DNA of 51,895 nucleotides from an uncultured Bdellovibrionales bacterium (GTDB lineage Bacteria > Bdellovibrionota > Bdellovibrionia > Bdellovibrionales > Bdellovibrionaceae). The position numbers and the translations under genes were made by a program. The stretch lies in NCBI GenBank assembly GCA_903926205.1, contig CAIYID010000027.1:1-51895 (forward strand), given 5' to 3'. The notes below the pieces were generated by a model. That model did no database searches. It saw nothing but the letters and a program-made list of their open reading frames with translations, and was not told the origin of the DNA. Below, piece after piece: positions 33,662-42,855 of this stretch; within the stretch, counting starts at the first letter, position 1, and each line of letters starts with the position of its first letter.

Positions 33662-34156
33662 ATGAAAAAAAATTTCAGTACGGCCGTGTACCCTGGAAGT
33701 TTTGATCCAATCACCTTGGGGCATATTGATATCATCCAACGAATTTCAAAACTCTTTGATGAAGTGATTATTTTAGTGGCGCACGCTCCAGACAAAGCCT
33801 CTTTATTTACCGTTGAAGAACGAATAAAAATGATTCAACAATCACTAAAAAAAATAAAAAATATTCGAGTGGACAGTCATCAAGGACTGACCGTCGAATA
33901 TGCAAAAAAATGCGGTGCAAAAGTATTAGTGAGAGGTCTTCGCGCGGTGGTTGATTTTGAATATGAAGCGAGTATGGGAAATATTAACAAAACGATTGAT
34001 CCTGAGATCGAGACAATTTTAGTTTTTGCCTCTCCTGAATATTATTTTATTTCATCAAGAATGGTGAAGGATGTAGCAAAAAATGGCGGTCCTCTTGAGG
34101 GACTTGTGCCTCCCGAGGTCATTGGGCCTCTGAAACGAAAGTGGGGAAAAAAGTGA
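33662..34156 (+). CDS. coaD: Phosphopantetheine adenylyltransferase
   Basis: The T/HxGH nucleotidyl-transfer motif TLGHIDII follows YPGSFDP, and the C-terminal ISSRMVKDVAKNGG block is the second ATP-binding signature. It makes dephospho-CoA, the penultimate step of coenzyme A synthesis, in the cytoplasm as a hexamer in relatives. Length 164 aa fits. No clear ribosome-binding site is seen (AAATAAAAAAAT before the ATG), so translation may depend on coupling with rsmD. Its stop overlaps the GTG start of the next gene. Confidence 0.95.
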   Translation: MKKNFSTAVYPGSFDPITLGHIDIIQRISKLFDEVIILVAHAPDKASLFTVEERIKMIQQSLKKIKNIRVDSHQGLTVEYAKKCGAKVLVRGLRAVVDFEYEASMGNINKTIDPEIETILVFASPEYYFISSRMVKDVAKNGGPLEGLVPPEVIGPLKRKWGKK

Positions 34157-35355
34157 TTTCAAAACGCGCAAAAGCTTTAAAACCATCACCAACCTTAGCC
34201 ATGGCCAATCGAGCTCGCGAGTTGCAAGCAGCAGGAAAAGATGTTGTTTCCCTTACCGTCGGTGAACCTGATTGGGCGACTTTTAAAGTAGCCAGTGATG
34301 CTGGCATTGAAGCGATCCAGAAGGGTTTTACCAAGTACACAGCGGCTCATGGAATTATTGAACTTCGTCAAGAGGTGGCCAAGCAAACTTCAGCGCAAAT
34401 GGGAGTCAGCTACTCTGCTAATGATGTTGTTGTCGGCTGCGGAGCTAAGTACATTTTGTACTCAGTACTCATGATGATTCTTGATTCTGACGAAGAGGTT
34501 TTGATTCCCGCACCCTATTGGGTGAGTTACCCAGTGATGGTTGAGCTTGCAGGTGGTGTTCCAAAATTTATTGATTGTCCCGCTGAAACAAATTTTAAAT
34601 TAACGGCAAAATTACTGTCCGCCGCTATCACTCCAAAGACGAAGGCCTTAATTCTTTGCAGTCCTAGTAATCCTACCGGGATGCAATACTCGAGAGAAGA
34701 ATTGAGTGAACTAGCGCAAGTTTTGAAAAATAATCCTCAGGTTGTTTTGATTTCGGACGATATTTACAATCGATTGATTTTTTCAGAGGCTGCGCTCTCA
34801 CCCCATATTTTGCATGTGGCTCCCGAACTGAAAGAACGCACGATTCTTGTCAACGGAGTTTCAAAAACATATTCGATGACCGGTTGGCGAGTGGGTTGGG
34901 CCCTCGGCCCTCAAGCAGTGATTAAGCCTGCTGCGGATTTTTTAAGTCAGACCACATCGAGTATTTCCTCCATCAGTCAGAAGGCCGCTTTAGCAGCGCT
35001 GCTAAATGGGGAGCCAGAGCTTTTGGCGGTTCGAAAAAAATTAGCAGCAAAGAAAGATCAATTCTATGCAAGCCTTTCCGGTGTTAAGGGCTTAAAATTA
35101 AACGCACCTGATGGAGCTTTTTATTTGTGGATCGATGTCAGGGAATGTCTTGGGCGAACTCACAAAAAAGCTAATCGAGTGATTAAAAACTCCAGTGAGT
35201 TGGCGGAAGTTCTTTTGACAGATCATTTGGTTGCAACTGTGCCAGGCTCGGAATTTGGAGCCGAAGGATATTTGCGCCTGAGTTTTGCGACTTCCCAGGA
35301 AAATTTAGCGAAGGCCGCCCAGCGGTTTCAAGATTTATCTGCGCAATTGTTTTGA
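34153..35355 (+). CDS. Aspartate-type aminotransferase, class I/II
   Basis: A 400-residue PLP enzyme: SLTVGEPDW near the start, APYWVSYPVMVELAGG, CSPSNPTGMQYSREEL, ISDDIYNRLIF, and the Schiff-base lysine in VSKTYSMTGWRVGWALGP; the C-terminal LRLSFA is the substrate-carboxylate arginine. Aspartate aminotransferase is the likely activity in this subgroup. The GTG at 34153 overlaps the coaD stop (GTGA) and follows GGGGAAAAAA; the upstream GTG at 34141 would add four residues. Cytoplasmic. Confidence 0.9.
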   Translation: MISKRAKALKPSPTLAMANRARELQAAGKDVVSLTVGEPDWATFKVASDAGIEAIQKGFTKYTAAHGIIELRQEVAKQTSAQMGVSYSANDVVVGCGAKYILYSVLMMILDSDEEVLIPAPYWVSYPVMVELAGGVPKFIDCPAETNFKLTAKLLSAAITPKTKALILCSPSNPTGMQYSREELSELAQVLKNNPQVVLISDDIYNRLIFSEAALSPHILHVAPELKERTILVNGVSKTYSMTGWRVGWALGPQAVIKPAADFLSQTTSSISSISQKAALAALLNGEPELLAVRKKLAAKKDQFYASLSGVKGLKLNAPDGAFYLWIDVRECLGRTHKKANRVIKNSSELAEVLLTDHLVATVPGSEFGAEGYLRLSFATSQENLAKAAQRFQDLSAQLF

Positions 35356-35445
35356 TAATCAAAGGGACAGTTTAAAAAAAATTCATGAAATCAATGAGAT
35401 TTCCCTCGTCGTAAGGCTAGTTTCAGGCCTCTGTTTTGCTCCCTG

Positions 35446-35474
35446 TTGAAGGGGCTTGCGCTCACCCATAGACT
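35446..35474 (+). promoter_or_regulatory. Sigma-70-like promoter for the DUF2802 gene
   Basis: TTGAAG (35446-35451), 17 nt, TAGACT (35469-35474): four of six bases at each box with ideal spacing. The predicted start lies just before the GCGGAGG ribosome-binding site of the next gene, giving a very short leader. Confidence 0.5.
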
Positions 35475-35495
35475 ATAAAGTGAGCGGAGGCTGTT

Positions 35496-36392
35496 GTGAG
35501 CTTTTGGATTTTAATTCAAGTGATATTTGATTTTGTCGCATTGGCTGGATTTGTTGCGGTCTGGGTGAAACTTAATCGGCCGGCAAAGGATGACCCTCGT
35601 TTAAGTCGAGGCTTGCAGCTTTTGCAAACTAAGATTTCAGTTCTTGAAGATTTGAGTGATCGCACAGAGACTCAGGTGAGCCAACTCACCGCACTTATGG
35701 AACACAAAGTGAAAGAAATTCAGCAGCAAATTTTAAATGCAGATAAACATGTGCAAATGGTTGAAGCATCCATTTCTAAAAGCATGGAAGTGGCAAAGAT
35801 ATTTCAAGATCGAATTCCTCACCAAGAAATTGTTGAGAGGAAAAATACCATTAAATACGTGAAAGCAGCACGCATGGCTCACCAGGGGGCAACAGTTGAT
35901 GAGATTTCCCAACAGGTAGATTTGAGCCGGGGAGAGATTGAATTCATAGCTAAGGTGAATAAAAATCAACTTCAATTTTCAGAAGAGGATTTGCCGGAAT
36001 GGATTCAAAAAGAAACTTCTGAAAATAACCAAAATAAACAGACAATTTCCGAATATGATTTTATTGAATCGCAAGAAGGACCAGTGCCAGCGGTGCAGCC
36101 AGCGGTTCCAGCTTCTGAAATTACTCAGCAGCCATTAATGAAAAAAGAAGATCGCATTACACTTTCAGATTTAGGCGACCGTTTTCGTCAGGCCATGACG
36201 CCTATACAAGCCGCTCAAATCTTTGTGCCAACGACGATTAACGCTCAAGAAGCCTCGCCGATGATTGCTGAAAAAAAGATTGATAAAAAGCCTGAACAGC
36301 AGGTTGTGGAAGGACAAAACGCTAAAGGAGAAAAGATTCAAGTGCGCAAAGTGGTCTTCCGCAGGGTGGACTCGAGCTCGGATCTTTCTTAA
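35496..36392 (+). CDS. Membrane-anchored coiled-coil protein with a DUF2802-like region (298 aa)
   Basis: A transmembrane segment (about residues 4-25) is followed by a coiled coil (about 40-105) and, at about 118-156, a DUF2802-like segment (YVKAARMAHQGATVDEISQ, then SRGEIEFIAKV). The C-terminal 140 residues are polar and probably disordered. DUF2802 proteins are often encoded near flagellar or chemotaxis genes, but their role is unknown. The start is GTG at 35496 with GGAGG 5-6 nt before it. Followed by a small gene after 9 nt. Confidence 0.7.
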   Translation: MSFWILIQVIFDFVALAGFVAVWVKLNRPAKDDPRLSRGLQLLQTKISVLEDLSDRTETQVSQLTALMEHKVKEIQQQILNADKHVQMVEASISKSMEVAKIFQDRIPHQEIVERKNTIKYVKAARMAHQGATVDEISQQVDLSRGEIEFIAKVNKNQLQFSEEDLPEWIQKETSENNQNKQTISEYDFIESQEGPVPAVQPAVPASEITQQPLMKKEDRITLSDLGDRFRQAMTPIQAAQIFVPTTINAQEASPMIAEKKIDKKPEQQVVEGQNAKGEKIQVRKVVFRRVDSSSDLS

Positions 36393-36401
36393 GGTGACAA
36401 T

Positions 36402-36650
36402 GTGGCAAATCCTGAAGATATTTTGAAAGAAGGCGATTTGTTTTTTGCAAACATTGAAGACGATGTTTCCGATGGTTTGCAAGGTCGAGAACTTATCGTT
36501 AGTTATCGTGGGTATTTATTTCGAGTCAAAAACTCCACCGGAAAAAAATTTTCAAAAGGAGATCGCTTGGAGCTTTTGGTAGTTGGGACCAAGCCCTTTG
36601 AGCTTCGCTTGATGGGTGAAAGTTTACGTTCCTTGAATTGTTTTGCCTAA
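36402..36650 (+). CDS. Small protein of unknown function (82 aa)
   Basis: Starts at GTG 36402 (AAGGTGA upstream), 9 nt after the DUF2802-like gene, so it is probably co-translated. The middle (LIVSYRGYLFRVKNSTGKKF, then DRLELLVV) is beta-rich and resembles a small OB/barrel-like module; no family is assigned. It has no signal or membrane segment. Confidence 0.6.
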   Translation: MANPEDILKEGDLFFANIEDDVSDGLQGRELIVSYRGYLFRVKNSTGKKFSKGDRLELLVVGTKPFELRLMGESLRSLNCFA

Positions 36651-36657
36651 AGGGCAC

Positions 36658-36672
36658 CACTTTACTAAAGTG
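36658..36672. terminator. Possible short bidirectional terminator
   Basis: CACTTT (36658-36663) and AAAGTG (36667-36672) pair around ACT, with ATTACTTATTTTT downstream. It lies between convergent genes ending at 36650 and 36678. A 6-bp stem is weak. Confidence 0.35.
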
Positions 36673-36677
36673 ATTAC

Positions 36678-37466
36678 TTATTTTTCTGCTCTAGGAAAAT
36701 TCATGTGCAATTTCTGAAGAGCTTCTACAATTAGCTTTGAAACTAAAAAATCACGATACCATTTATTATCTGAGGGAATAATATGCCAAGGAGCATGAGG
36801 AGTGTTCGTCTCTAGCAGCATTTTTTCAAAAGTCGACATATATTTATTCCAATGCCGACGCTCTTTAAGATCTGCACGTGAAAATTTCCAATTTTTTGAA
36901 CGATTTTGAAGTCGTTCCTTAATGCGTTTTCCCTGTTCCTCTTTTGAAATATGAAGAAAAAGTTTGATCAACACAGTTCCTTTTTGAGTTAAAAGTTTTT
37001 CAAAATCATTGATTCTTTCATATCTTCTTTTAAAAAAATCAGATCTTTTTAGAAATTCTTGAGGAATATGTTGTTGCTCCAAAAGTTTTGGATGAACCAT
37101 CACCGTTGTGACTTCTTCATAATAAGAACGGTTGAAAATTGTCGTTAAACCACACTCTGGAGTGTGCAAGTGACAGCGCCACAAGATATCATGACGAGTT
37201 TCTTCAAGAGATGGTTTTTTAAAAGAAAAAACTTTTATTCCCTGCGGATTTGCTGAAGAAAAAATATGACGAACGGTTCCATCTTTTCCCGCAGTGTCTA
37301 TTCCTTGCAAAATAATTAGCAGTGAGTATTTATCATGAGCAAACATCAAATAGAGAAGATCGTACATTTGCCTCTGCAAATCACCTGTCAATTTTAAGGC
37401 ATCTTCTTTGTTTTTACAAAACTTAAGAGATGTCGTAGAAATCTGACTTAAATCAATTTTTCCCAT
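36678..37466 (-). CDS. Polyphosphate kinase 2 family protein
   Basis: Walker A-like QGIDTAGKDGTVRHIF near residues 54-69, the FNRSYYEEV block around residue 111 and the lid region LFLHISKEEQGKRIKERLQ are PPK2 signatures; 262 residues fits a single-domain PPK2. These enzymes move phosphate between polyphosphate and nucleoside mono- or diphosphates. The subclass (AMP or ADP acceptor) cannot be settled by eye. It is downstream of two small membrane-protein genes on the same strand, perhaps as a stress or stationary-phase operon. Confidence 0.92.
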   Translation of the reverse strand: MGKIDLSQISTTSLKFCKNKEDALKLTGDLQRQMYDLLYLMFAHDKYSLLIILQGIDTAGKDGTVRHIFSSANPQGIKVFSFKKPSLEETRHDILWRCHLHTPECGLTTIFNRSYYEEVTTVMVHPKLLEQQHIPQEFLKRSDFFKRRYERINDFEKLLTQKGTVLIKLFLHISKEEQGKRIKERLQNRSKNWKFSRADLKERRHWNKYMSTFEKMLLETNTPHAPWHIIPSDNKWYRDFLVSKLIVEALQKLHMNFPRAEK

Positions 37467-37467
37467 T

Positions 37468-37908
37468 TCATTGTTTTTCTGGCGGACGGGTCACTCCATC
37501 GATAAAGCCTTCGATAAACTGCAGACCAAGGTTTTGTATGTTTATCTGATGAGTTTTTTCATATGATTTTTGTTTTTTACGGAATAGTGAAAATCGATGA
37601 TCGCTGAATAAAATTATTAATAAAACAAAACTTACAACACTAATCACGCCGAAAAAAATAAGTTCAAGCCACGCGGCATTTTGATATTGGTCAAGATAAG
37701 AGCGCATTAAGGATTCAAGCTGAAAAATTGAAAAGATGACAAGTGATGCTAAAATTAAACCTTTGAGTATTTTGTATTCTAATAAATTGATCTCATCATA
37801 AATGTTTTTTTTAATTTGTGTAATCAGTCCAAACGAATCTTCTGAATCAGCTTTACCAACAGGCTTTACTAGCGATGAAAATGCGAAAAATAATCCTTTG
37901 CTCAACAT
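37468..37908 (-). CDS. Small membrane protein, holin-superfamily-like (146 aa)
   Basis: Two hydrophobic segments (about residues 49-62 and 75-100) with a short loop, flanked by charged ends, recall the membrane proteins found with DUF883/YqjD-type genes. The start at 37908 is preferred to ATGs at 37965 and 37959 because TTGGAG sits 6 nt before it. The 3' end lies 1 nt before the PPK2 start. No catalytic motif; role unknown. Confidence 0.65.
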   Translation of the reverse strand: MLSKGLFFAFSSLVKPVGKADSEDSFGLITQIKKNIYDEINLLEYKILKGLILASLVIFSIFQLESLMRSYLDQYQNAAWLELIFFGVISVVSFVLLIILFSDHRFSLFRKKQKSYEKTHQINIQNLGLQFIEGFIDGVTRPPEKQ

Positions 37909-37974
37909 GAATTCTCCAAAAAAATAACGACAGGCCTCAACCGCAAAGTCTAAGCCCATCGTCAAATGATCGCC

Positions 37975-38274
37975 TTAATGGTCTTGGTTTCTTCGGCGTA
38001 AAAACAATGTCAATAAGCTTCCTACTACAACACCTGCCGCAGCAGCTGCAGCAATGCCTTTTCCGGGATTTTCTTTTACAAAATCTCTGCCTGATTTCAC
38101 ATATTCTGTACTTTGATCTACAATATTTGATGCCATTTGTCCCATTCGTTCACCTGTGTCGTGAACTCCTTTTTCAAGTTGCTTTTCAGCATATTGAATT
38201 TTGCTTTTGAAGTCGTTACCAGCACTACTAGGACCATTTAATTTACTTTGATTTTCTGTTATGAGATTAGCCAT
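37975..38274 (-). CDS. DUF883/ElaB-YqjD-type membrane-anchored protein (99 aa)
   Basis: Helical polar N-terminus, then VKENPGKGIAAAAAAGVVVGSLLTLFLRRR at the C-terminus: the P-G-K-G-ahead-of-glycine-zipper TM segment and terminal arginines of the YqjD/ElaB family, which in E. coli are stationary-phase, tail-anchored and ribosome-associated. An optimal AGGAGG lies 5 nt upstream of the ATG. First gene of the three-gene minus-strand group with the holin-like protein and PPK2. It is separated from argR by 185 nt. Confidence 0.8.
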   Translation of the reverse strand: MANLITENQSKLNGPSSAGNDFKSKIQYAEKQLEKGVHDTGERMGQMASNIVDQSTEYVKSGRDFVKENPGKGIAAAAAAGVVVGSLLTLFLRRRNQDH

Positions 38275-38459
38275 TTTTCCTCCTTCTTTTTCAGTTAACG
38301 TTTGTTTAAAATTACTCGCCCACTTTGTTGAGAAGCAATTTTATGGCCAACGATTTTGATCAATAAGCTCAATTCAGAAGAGAAATGAGAAAAATATGAG
38401 TTTATTTAGAACGCTAAAATGAGTATTTATTGAACGTGGGATTTTTGTGAATAGTGAAC

Positions 38460-38930
38460 TTACTCGTTAGAAAATTCTTCGCGAATGATTCGAATGATGT
38501 GGGGAATTTGCCGAGTCGAGGCCGGTGCCACGAAAATTGTGTCGTCACCGGCTAAGGTGCCGATGATGCCTTCAGGTTTTATTGCATCCAGGTGGCGGGC
38601 CACTAAGCTCGCAGAGCCCGGTGAAGTGTGGATGACAATCATGGCCTCATTGTGTTCGATGTTTTTCAGAAGTTCACCAAGTCCTCCCGCCACGACAACC
38701 GGAGTATTGTATTGTTCTTCAGCCAAGCGATAAATTGTTTCTCCGTGAGCATCGATAGCTTTCACTGCACCAATCCGTCGCAAATCTCGCGAAATCGTAC
38801 TTTGGGTGACATCGAATTTCCGTCGTTTCAAAGCTTCGCAGATTTCTTCTTGAGTTCCTGCTGTTCCTTCACGAAGCATTTGGCGCAGAACTTCTAGTCG
38901 CGATTTAGACTCTGGGGCTGTTGTGTTCAT
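38460..38930 (-). CDS. argR: Arginine repressor
   Basis: Winged-helix DNA-binding N-terminus (TVSTISRDLRRIG-type sequence: DVTQSTISRDLRRIGAV, about residues 40-56) and the oligomerisation/arginine-binding C-terminal domain with GDDTIFVAP near 128. Length 156 is normal. It senses arginine and binds ARG boxes; candidate boxes lie in the argC-argG intergenic region. It is the last gene of the argCJBF-argR operon, overlapping the argF stop by 4 nt, so the repressor is made with the enzymes it controls. Confidence 0.95.
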   Translation of the reverse strand: MNTTAPESKSRLEVLRQMLREGTAGTQEEICEALKRRKFDVTQSTISRDLRRIGAVKAIDAHGETIYRLAEEQYNTPVVVAGGLGELLKNIEHNEAMIVIHTSPGSASLVARHLDAIKPEGIIGTLAGDDTIFVAPASTRQIPHIIRIIREEFSNE

Positions 38931-39850
38931 GAGAAAAGTCCTATCAGCAAAGCTTTTTGCGCGTGCAAACGATTTTCGCTTTGGCGAAATAAAATGGAGT
39001 TTTTGTGTTCAACCATCTCTCGTGTGATTTCTTGGTTTTCATGAATGGGCATACAGTGCATAATTGCTGCGTTATCGGCGGCCAAAGAATAGAGCTCAGA
39101 GTTTAACTTGTAATCTGAAAAAGCATTGATGCGTTTTTGATATTCATTATGATTGTCCGTTTCAAAACCCATGCTGGTCCAAACATCCGTGTACAGTGCA
39201 TTGGCTCCAGCAGCGGCTTCTTTAGGCGACGAGAATTTCTTGATTATTGCCCCACCAAGTTTTGCTCGCTCCTGAGATCGATTCAAAATTTGAGCGTTTG
39301 GCTGAAAACCTTCAGGACATGAATAGTTCACATTCACTCCCACAAAGGGAGCGAGCAAGAGTAAGGAGTGGAGCATATTATTGCCGTCCCCGAAATAGCA
39401 AAGTGTCAGTCCTTGGAGGTGACCAAAAGTTTCTTTCAGACTTTGCAAATCGGCCAAAACCTGACAAGGATGATGAATGTCTGAAAGTCCATTGATCACT
39501 GGAATTTTTGCATGCTCACACATTTGCAAGAGATTTTCGTGAGCAAAGGTGCGAACCATCAATCCATCGACATACCCTTGAAGTACTCGCAAGGTGTCAG
39601 CGGGGTGTTCTTTTTTTGACTGCTGAGAATTTAATTCAAGCACATTTCCAGCAAGTTGATTGATGGCAACTGAAAAACTAACTCGAGTACGAAGAGAGGG
39701 CTTTTCAAAGAGCAAGGCCAATGTTTTATTTTCTAGCGTTTTCTGAAAACGATTGGACTTTAATTTGATCGCTAAAGAAATGAGTTGTTCCAACTCTTCG
39801 CGGGAAAGCTCCTCTCCTGTTAGAAAATGCTTCGTTTTCAGTTTAAGCAT
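38927..39850 (-). CDS. argF: Ornithine carbamoyltransferase
   Basis: Carbamoyl-phosphate site FEKPSLRTRVSFS (the S-x-R-T-R motif), HPCQVLADLQSL and MHCMPIHENQE (the ornithine-loop H-C-x-P motif) identify the family; 307 residues is normal. It makes citrulline from ornithine and carbamoyl phosphate. MHCMP with a HENQE tail differs a little from the common HCLPAHRG but the catalytic Cys is kept. The ATG at 39850 overlaps the argB stop. A longer start at 39886 lies inside argB and is less likely. Confidence 0.93.
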   Translation of the reverse strand: MLKLKTKHFLTGEELSREELEQLISLAIKLKSNRFQKTLENKTLALLFEKPSLRTRVSFSVAINQLAGNVLELNSQQSKKEHPADTLRVLQGYVDGLMVRTFAHENLLQMCEHAKIPVINGLSDIHHPCQVLADLQSLKETFGHLQGLTLCYFGDGNNMLHSLLLLAPFVGVNVNYSCPEGFQPNAQILNRSQERAKLGGAIIKKFSSPKEAAAGANALYTDVWTSMGFETDNHNEYQKRINAFSDYKLNSELYSLAADNAAIMHCMPIHENQEITREMVEHKNSILFRQSENRLHAQKALLIGLFS

Positions 39851-40619
39851 GCGCCAGCGTTCCGATGTAATCGCTCCAAAGTCCATTTTCGGATTCTTTG
39901 CCGCTCATCACTCTGACTTGCGGAACTCCACAGTGAAGAGCTTCAATGGCGGTCAAAACTTTCGTATGCATTCCGCCTGAAACAACTTTTGAATCAACCA
40001 ATTCGCCTAATTCCAAAGAATTAGCGGAGGTGATCAAAGTGCCATTAGCGCCTAAAATACCTGGTTGATCTGTGAGGAAAATCAATTTTTCTGCTTTCAA
40101 TGCGGAAGCTAATTTGGACGCGGCCCAGTCCGCATTGATATTGTATTTTTCTTTGTTAAGACCAATTCCAATGGGCGCAATCACTGGCACAACAGAGCCT
40201 GCTGCCGCCAAAAGCCGTTCAATCCAAACGGTATTCACATGAGTGATTTTTCCAACCAAGCCGAGTTCAGGATTGGATTGTTCACAAAAAAGTGTTTCGG
40301 CTTCAGCACCTGAAAAGCCGACGGCGGGAATGCGGGCTTGATTTAAATCTTCAACCAATTGCTGGTTGATACGATCAACTAAGACCTCTTCAATCACGGA
40401 AATCATGGCCTCAGTGGTCTGGCGTTGGCCATTGATAAAATTCCAAGTGATCCCGCGTTTCGTCAGTTCCTCATTGATCATGGGGCCACCACCATGAACC
40501 AGAATGACAGAATAGTCATATTTGCGATAACCACGGATGGTTTCAATCACTTTTCTGAGCGTGGTGGGATCTTGAAGAGAAGATCCGCCTAATTTAATGA
40601 TAACGCGTTTTGATTTCAT
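39843..40619 (-). CDS. argB: Acetylglutamate kinase
   Basis: The amino-acid kinase fold opens with IIKLGGSSLQDP, then LVHGGGPMINEEL (substrate loop), and the C-terminal GGMHTKVLTAIEAL binds ATP. Length 258 aa. It phosphorylates N-acetylglutamate, the second step of the acetylated arginine pathway. In the short enzyme the N-terminal helix of arginine-inhibited hexameric kinases is absent, so feedback inhibition by arginine is less likely. It overlaps argJ by 4 nt. Confidence 0.95.
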   Translation of the reverse strand: MKSKRVIIKLGGSSLQDPTTLRKVIETIRGYRKYDYSVILVHGGGPMINEELTKRGITWNFINGQRQTTEAMISVIEEVLVDRINQQLVEDLNQARIPAVGFSGAEAETLFCEQSNPELGLVGKITHVNTVWIERLLAAAGSVVPVIAPIGIGLNKEKYNINADWAASKLASALKAEKLIFLTDQPGILGANGTLITSANSLELGELVDSKVVSGGMHTKVLTAIEALHCGVPQVRVMSGKESENGLWSDYIGTLAHA

Positions 40620-41812
40620 GAGTACTCCGTATTGATTTCGACATATTTTTTTGAAAGATCACAGCCCCAAGCTGTTGCCGTCATAGGCCCAGAAAATAAA
40701 TCTACTTCAATATAAACTTTGGATTGCTTCAATAGAATTTTAAGTTCTGGTCTTGAGAACGCCACGGGCTGGCCATTTTCAAAGATCTTTACTCCTTGTA
40801 ACGTCAGAGTCATTTTGTCCAACTGTTCAGAGGGAACTTGCTCAGAACCCAAGCGCGCTAAGATGCGTCCCCAATTTGGATCTTCGCCATGAATGGCGGT
40901 TTTGATTAAAGGAGAGAGGGTAATTCCTCTTGCGGCTCGTTTGGCAATTTCCAAATTATTAGAGCCTTTGAGTTTCACTTCAATGAGCTTGGTGGCCCCT
41001 TCGCCATCAGCGGCAATAGATTTTGCTAAGAAAATAGAAATTTCATTCACCGCTTTTTCAAAAGCAGAAAAATCTTCTGCAGTTTTTAATTCAACGCCAG
41101 AGGCGCCATTAGCCATCAAAAAGCAACAGTCGTTGGTGGAGGAATCTCCATCAACACTGATCATATTAAAGCTGAGTTCGGTGGCTTTTTTCAAAACTTC
41201 CTGAGCATATTCTTTAGTGATTTTTGCATCGGTCAAAACATAGCCAAGCATTGTGGCCATGTTCGGGTGAATCATCCCAGAACCTTTGGAAATACCAGTG
41301 AGGCGCACAGGACCTGCGGAGAGATTCAAAGAAGTTGTCACTGTTTTTGGAACTAAATCTGTTGTTAAAATCGCCAGCGCAAAGCTTTCTGCGGCATCAT
41401 TCGCGCGATCCACTAATTCTGGAATAGAAGGAAGAATTTTATCTGTGTGCAATTGTTCACCGATGACTCCAGTGCTGGCAACTAGCACTTGTTCGCGAGC
41501 ACAACTCAAAGCTTTCGCTGTAGCATCAACCATCATCAGGTTTCTCTCAACGCCTTCCGGGCCCGTGGCAGCGTTGGCTTGTCCGGAATTTGTTAAAATG
41601 GCCATAATATTTTCAGCAGGTAAGATTTTCTGGCAAAAAAGGACCGGAGCGGCTTTGCACTGATTCAAAGTAAAAACACCTGCCGCCACTGCAGGAACCT
41701 CGGAAATAAGAAGTCCAATATCAGGACGGTAGCGGCGAACTCCGCAGTTCACTCCGCTGGCTAAAAATCCTTTTGGTAAAAGCGTGCGGTGCACGCCAGG
41801 TCCTGGTGTCAT
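40616..41812 (-). CDS. argJ: Bifunctional ornithine acetyltransferase / N-acetylglutamate synthase
   Basis: Self-cleaving enzyme with the MATMLGYVLTDA nucleophile-threonine segment (Thr after the K-G-S-G-M-I-H-P-N-M-A start) and DGEGATKLIEV and AIHGEDPNWGRILARLG near the C-terminus; 398 residues is normal. It transfers acetyl from acetylornithine to glutamate, closing the acetyl cycle, so a separate argA may not be needed; whether it also uses acetyl-CoA cannot be told by eye. argD is not in this cluster. Overlaps argC by 4 nt. Confidence 0.95.
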   Translation of the reverse strand: MTPGPGVHRTLLPKGFLASGVNCGVRRYRPDIGLLISEVPAVAAGVFTLNQCKAAPVLFCQKILPAENIMAILTNSGQANAATGPEGVERNLMMVDATAKALSCAREQVLVASTGVIGEQLHTDKILPSIPELVDRANDAAESFALAILTTDLVPKTVTTSLNLSAGPVRLTGISKGSGMIHPNMATMLGYVLTDAKITKEYAQEVLKKATELSFNMISVDGDSSTNDCCFLMANGASGVELKTAEDFSAFEKAVNEISIFLAKSIAADGEGATKLIEVKLKGSNNLEIAKRAARGITLSPLIKTAIHGEDPNWGRILARLGSEQVPSEQLDKMTLTLQGVKIFENGQPVAFSRPELKILLKQSKVYIEVDLFSGPMTATAWGCDLSKKYVEINTEYS

Positions 41813-42855
41813 AGGACAGCCTCCAATGAAGTTAAACTAGTATTGGTGTTTAGATCCAAAAGGCGATTGAGGTTTTCCACCGCTTGTCCGGCGGCACCTT
41901 TAAGTAAATTATCAATCACGGAAAAGACAAAAAGCTTTTGGCCCACAACTTCATAACTAATATGAGTTTTTGCTGTCCCCACAATTTTTTTTAAAAATGA
42001 AAGTTGTGGTCGTCTTGCTAGGGCTCCTATTTCAAAAAGAGCATTGCTTTCATAATATTTTTTAAATGTGGCATCGACGTCTTTCAGAGTCAGTCCTTCG
42101 CGAAGATTTGCATAAATTGCAGCCGTAATCCCACGGCGAACGGGTAGAAGCGAGGTGGTAAAATGCGGATTAATTTCAATTCCTGTGAATTGTTTTACGG
42201 CTTCTTGAATTTCTGGAAGATGTTGATGTCTTCCAACTTTATAAGGAAGACACTCGCCATCCACTTCCGTAAAAAGTAAATTTTCTGCCGCTTTTTTTCC
42301 AGCGCCAGAGGTTCCAGATTTAGCGTCAATAACAAGGCTGTCGGTGAAAATAAGATTTTCTTTAATTAGAGGAATCAAGGCCAAGGAAACAGCTGAAGCA
42401 TAGCATCCTGGATTAGCAATCAAGTTTTCACAAGAGCCAGTTTGATTCTTGTGAGGCCCGACAAAGGGCAATAAGCCGTAGACTGATTTTTTCAGTAATT
42501 CGGGCTCGGAATGTTTGAATCCATACCATTTTTCGTAGTCAGAATTTTTCAGTCGGAAGGCTCCACTCAAATCAATGACCTTGCAGCCTTTAGCTAGCAA
42601 GCTCGGCGCTATTTTCAAAGAAACTTCTGCCGGCGTGGCCAAGAAAACAATATCAGAGTTGTTGGAATCTAAATCAGACTCTGACAAACACCTGACCGTT
42701 TTTGCTTTGGAATGAGAGATATAATCAAACAATTCAAAAGAAGAAGTTGCATAGCAATGAGTTAACTCGACGTGAGGGTGACTCAGTAGAATCTTCGCCA
42801 ATTCCAAGCCAGAATATCCACGAGCACCAACAATTGAGACTGTATATTTATGCAT
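41809..42855 (-). CDS. argC: N-acetyl-gamma-glutamyl-phosphate reductase
   Basis: NADP-binding YTVSIVGARGYSGLELAKIL near residue 3, and the catalytic cysteine in NPGCYASAVSLALIPL; 348 residues fits. It reduces acetylglutamyl phosphate to the semialdehyde. The ATG at 42855 gives the conserved N-terminus. The TTG at 42894 coincides with a TTGACA promoter box and is rejected. Because a -10-like TATTTA lies at 42866-42871, the mRNA would begin only about 5 nt before this ATG, so it may be nearly leaderless. First gene of the minus-strand arg operon. Confidence 0.93.
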   Translation of the reverse strand: MHKYTVSIVGARGYSGLELAKILLSHPHVELTHCYATSSFELFDYISHSKAKTVRCLSESDLDSNNSDIVFLATPAEVSLKIAPSLLAKGCKVIDLSGAFRLKNSDYEKWYGFKHSEPELLKKSVYGLLPFVGPHKNQTGSCENLIANPGCYASAVSLALIPLIKENLIFTDSLVIDAKSGTSGAGKKAAENLLFTEVDGECLPYKVGRHQHLPEIQEAVKQFTGIEINPHFTTSLLPVRRGITAAIYANLREGLTLKDVDATFKKYYESNALFEIGALARRPQLSFLKKIVGTAKTHISYEVVGQKLFVFSVIDNLLKGAAGQAVENLNRLLDLNTNTSLTSLEAVL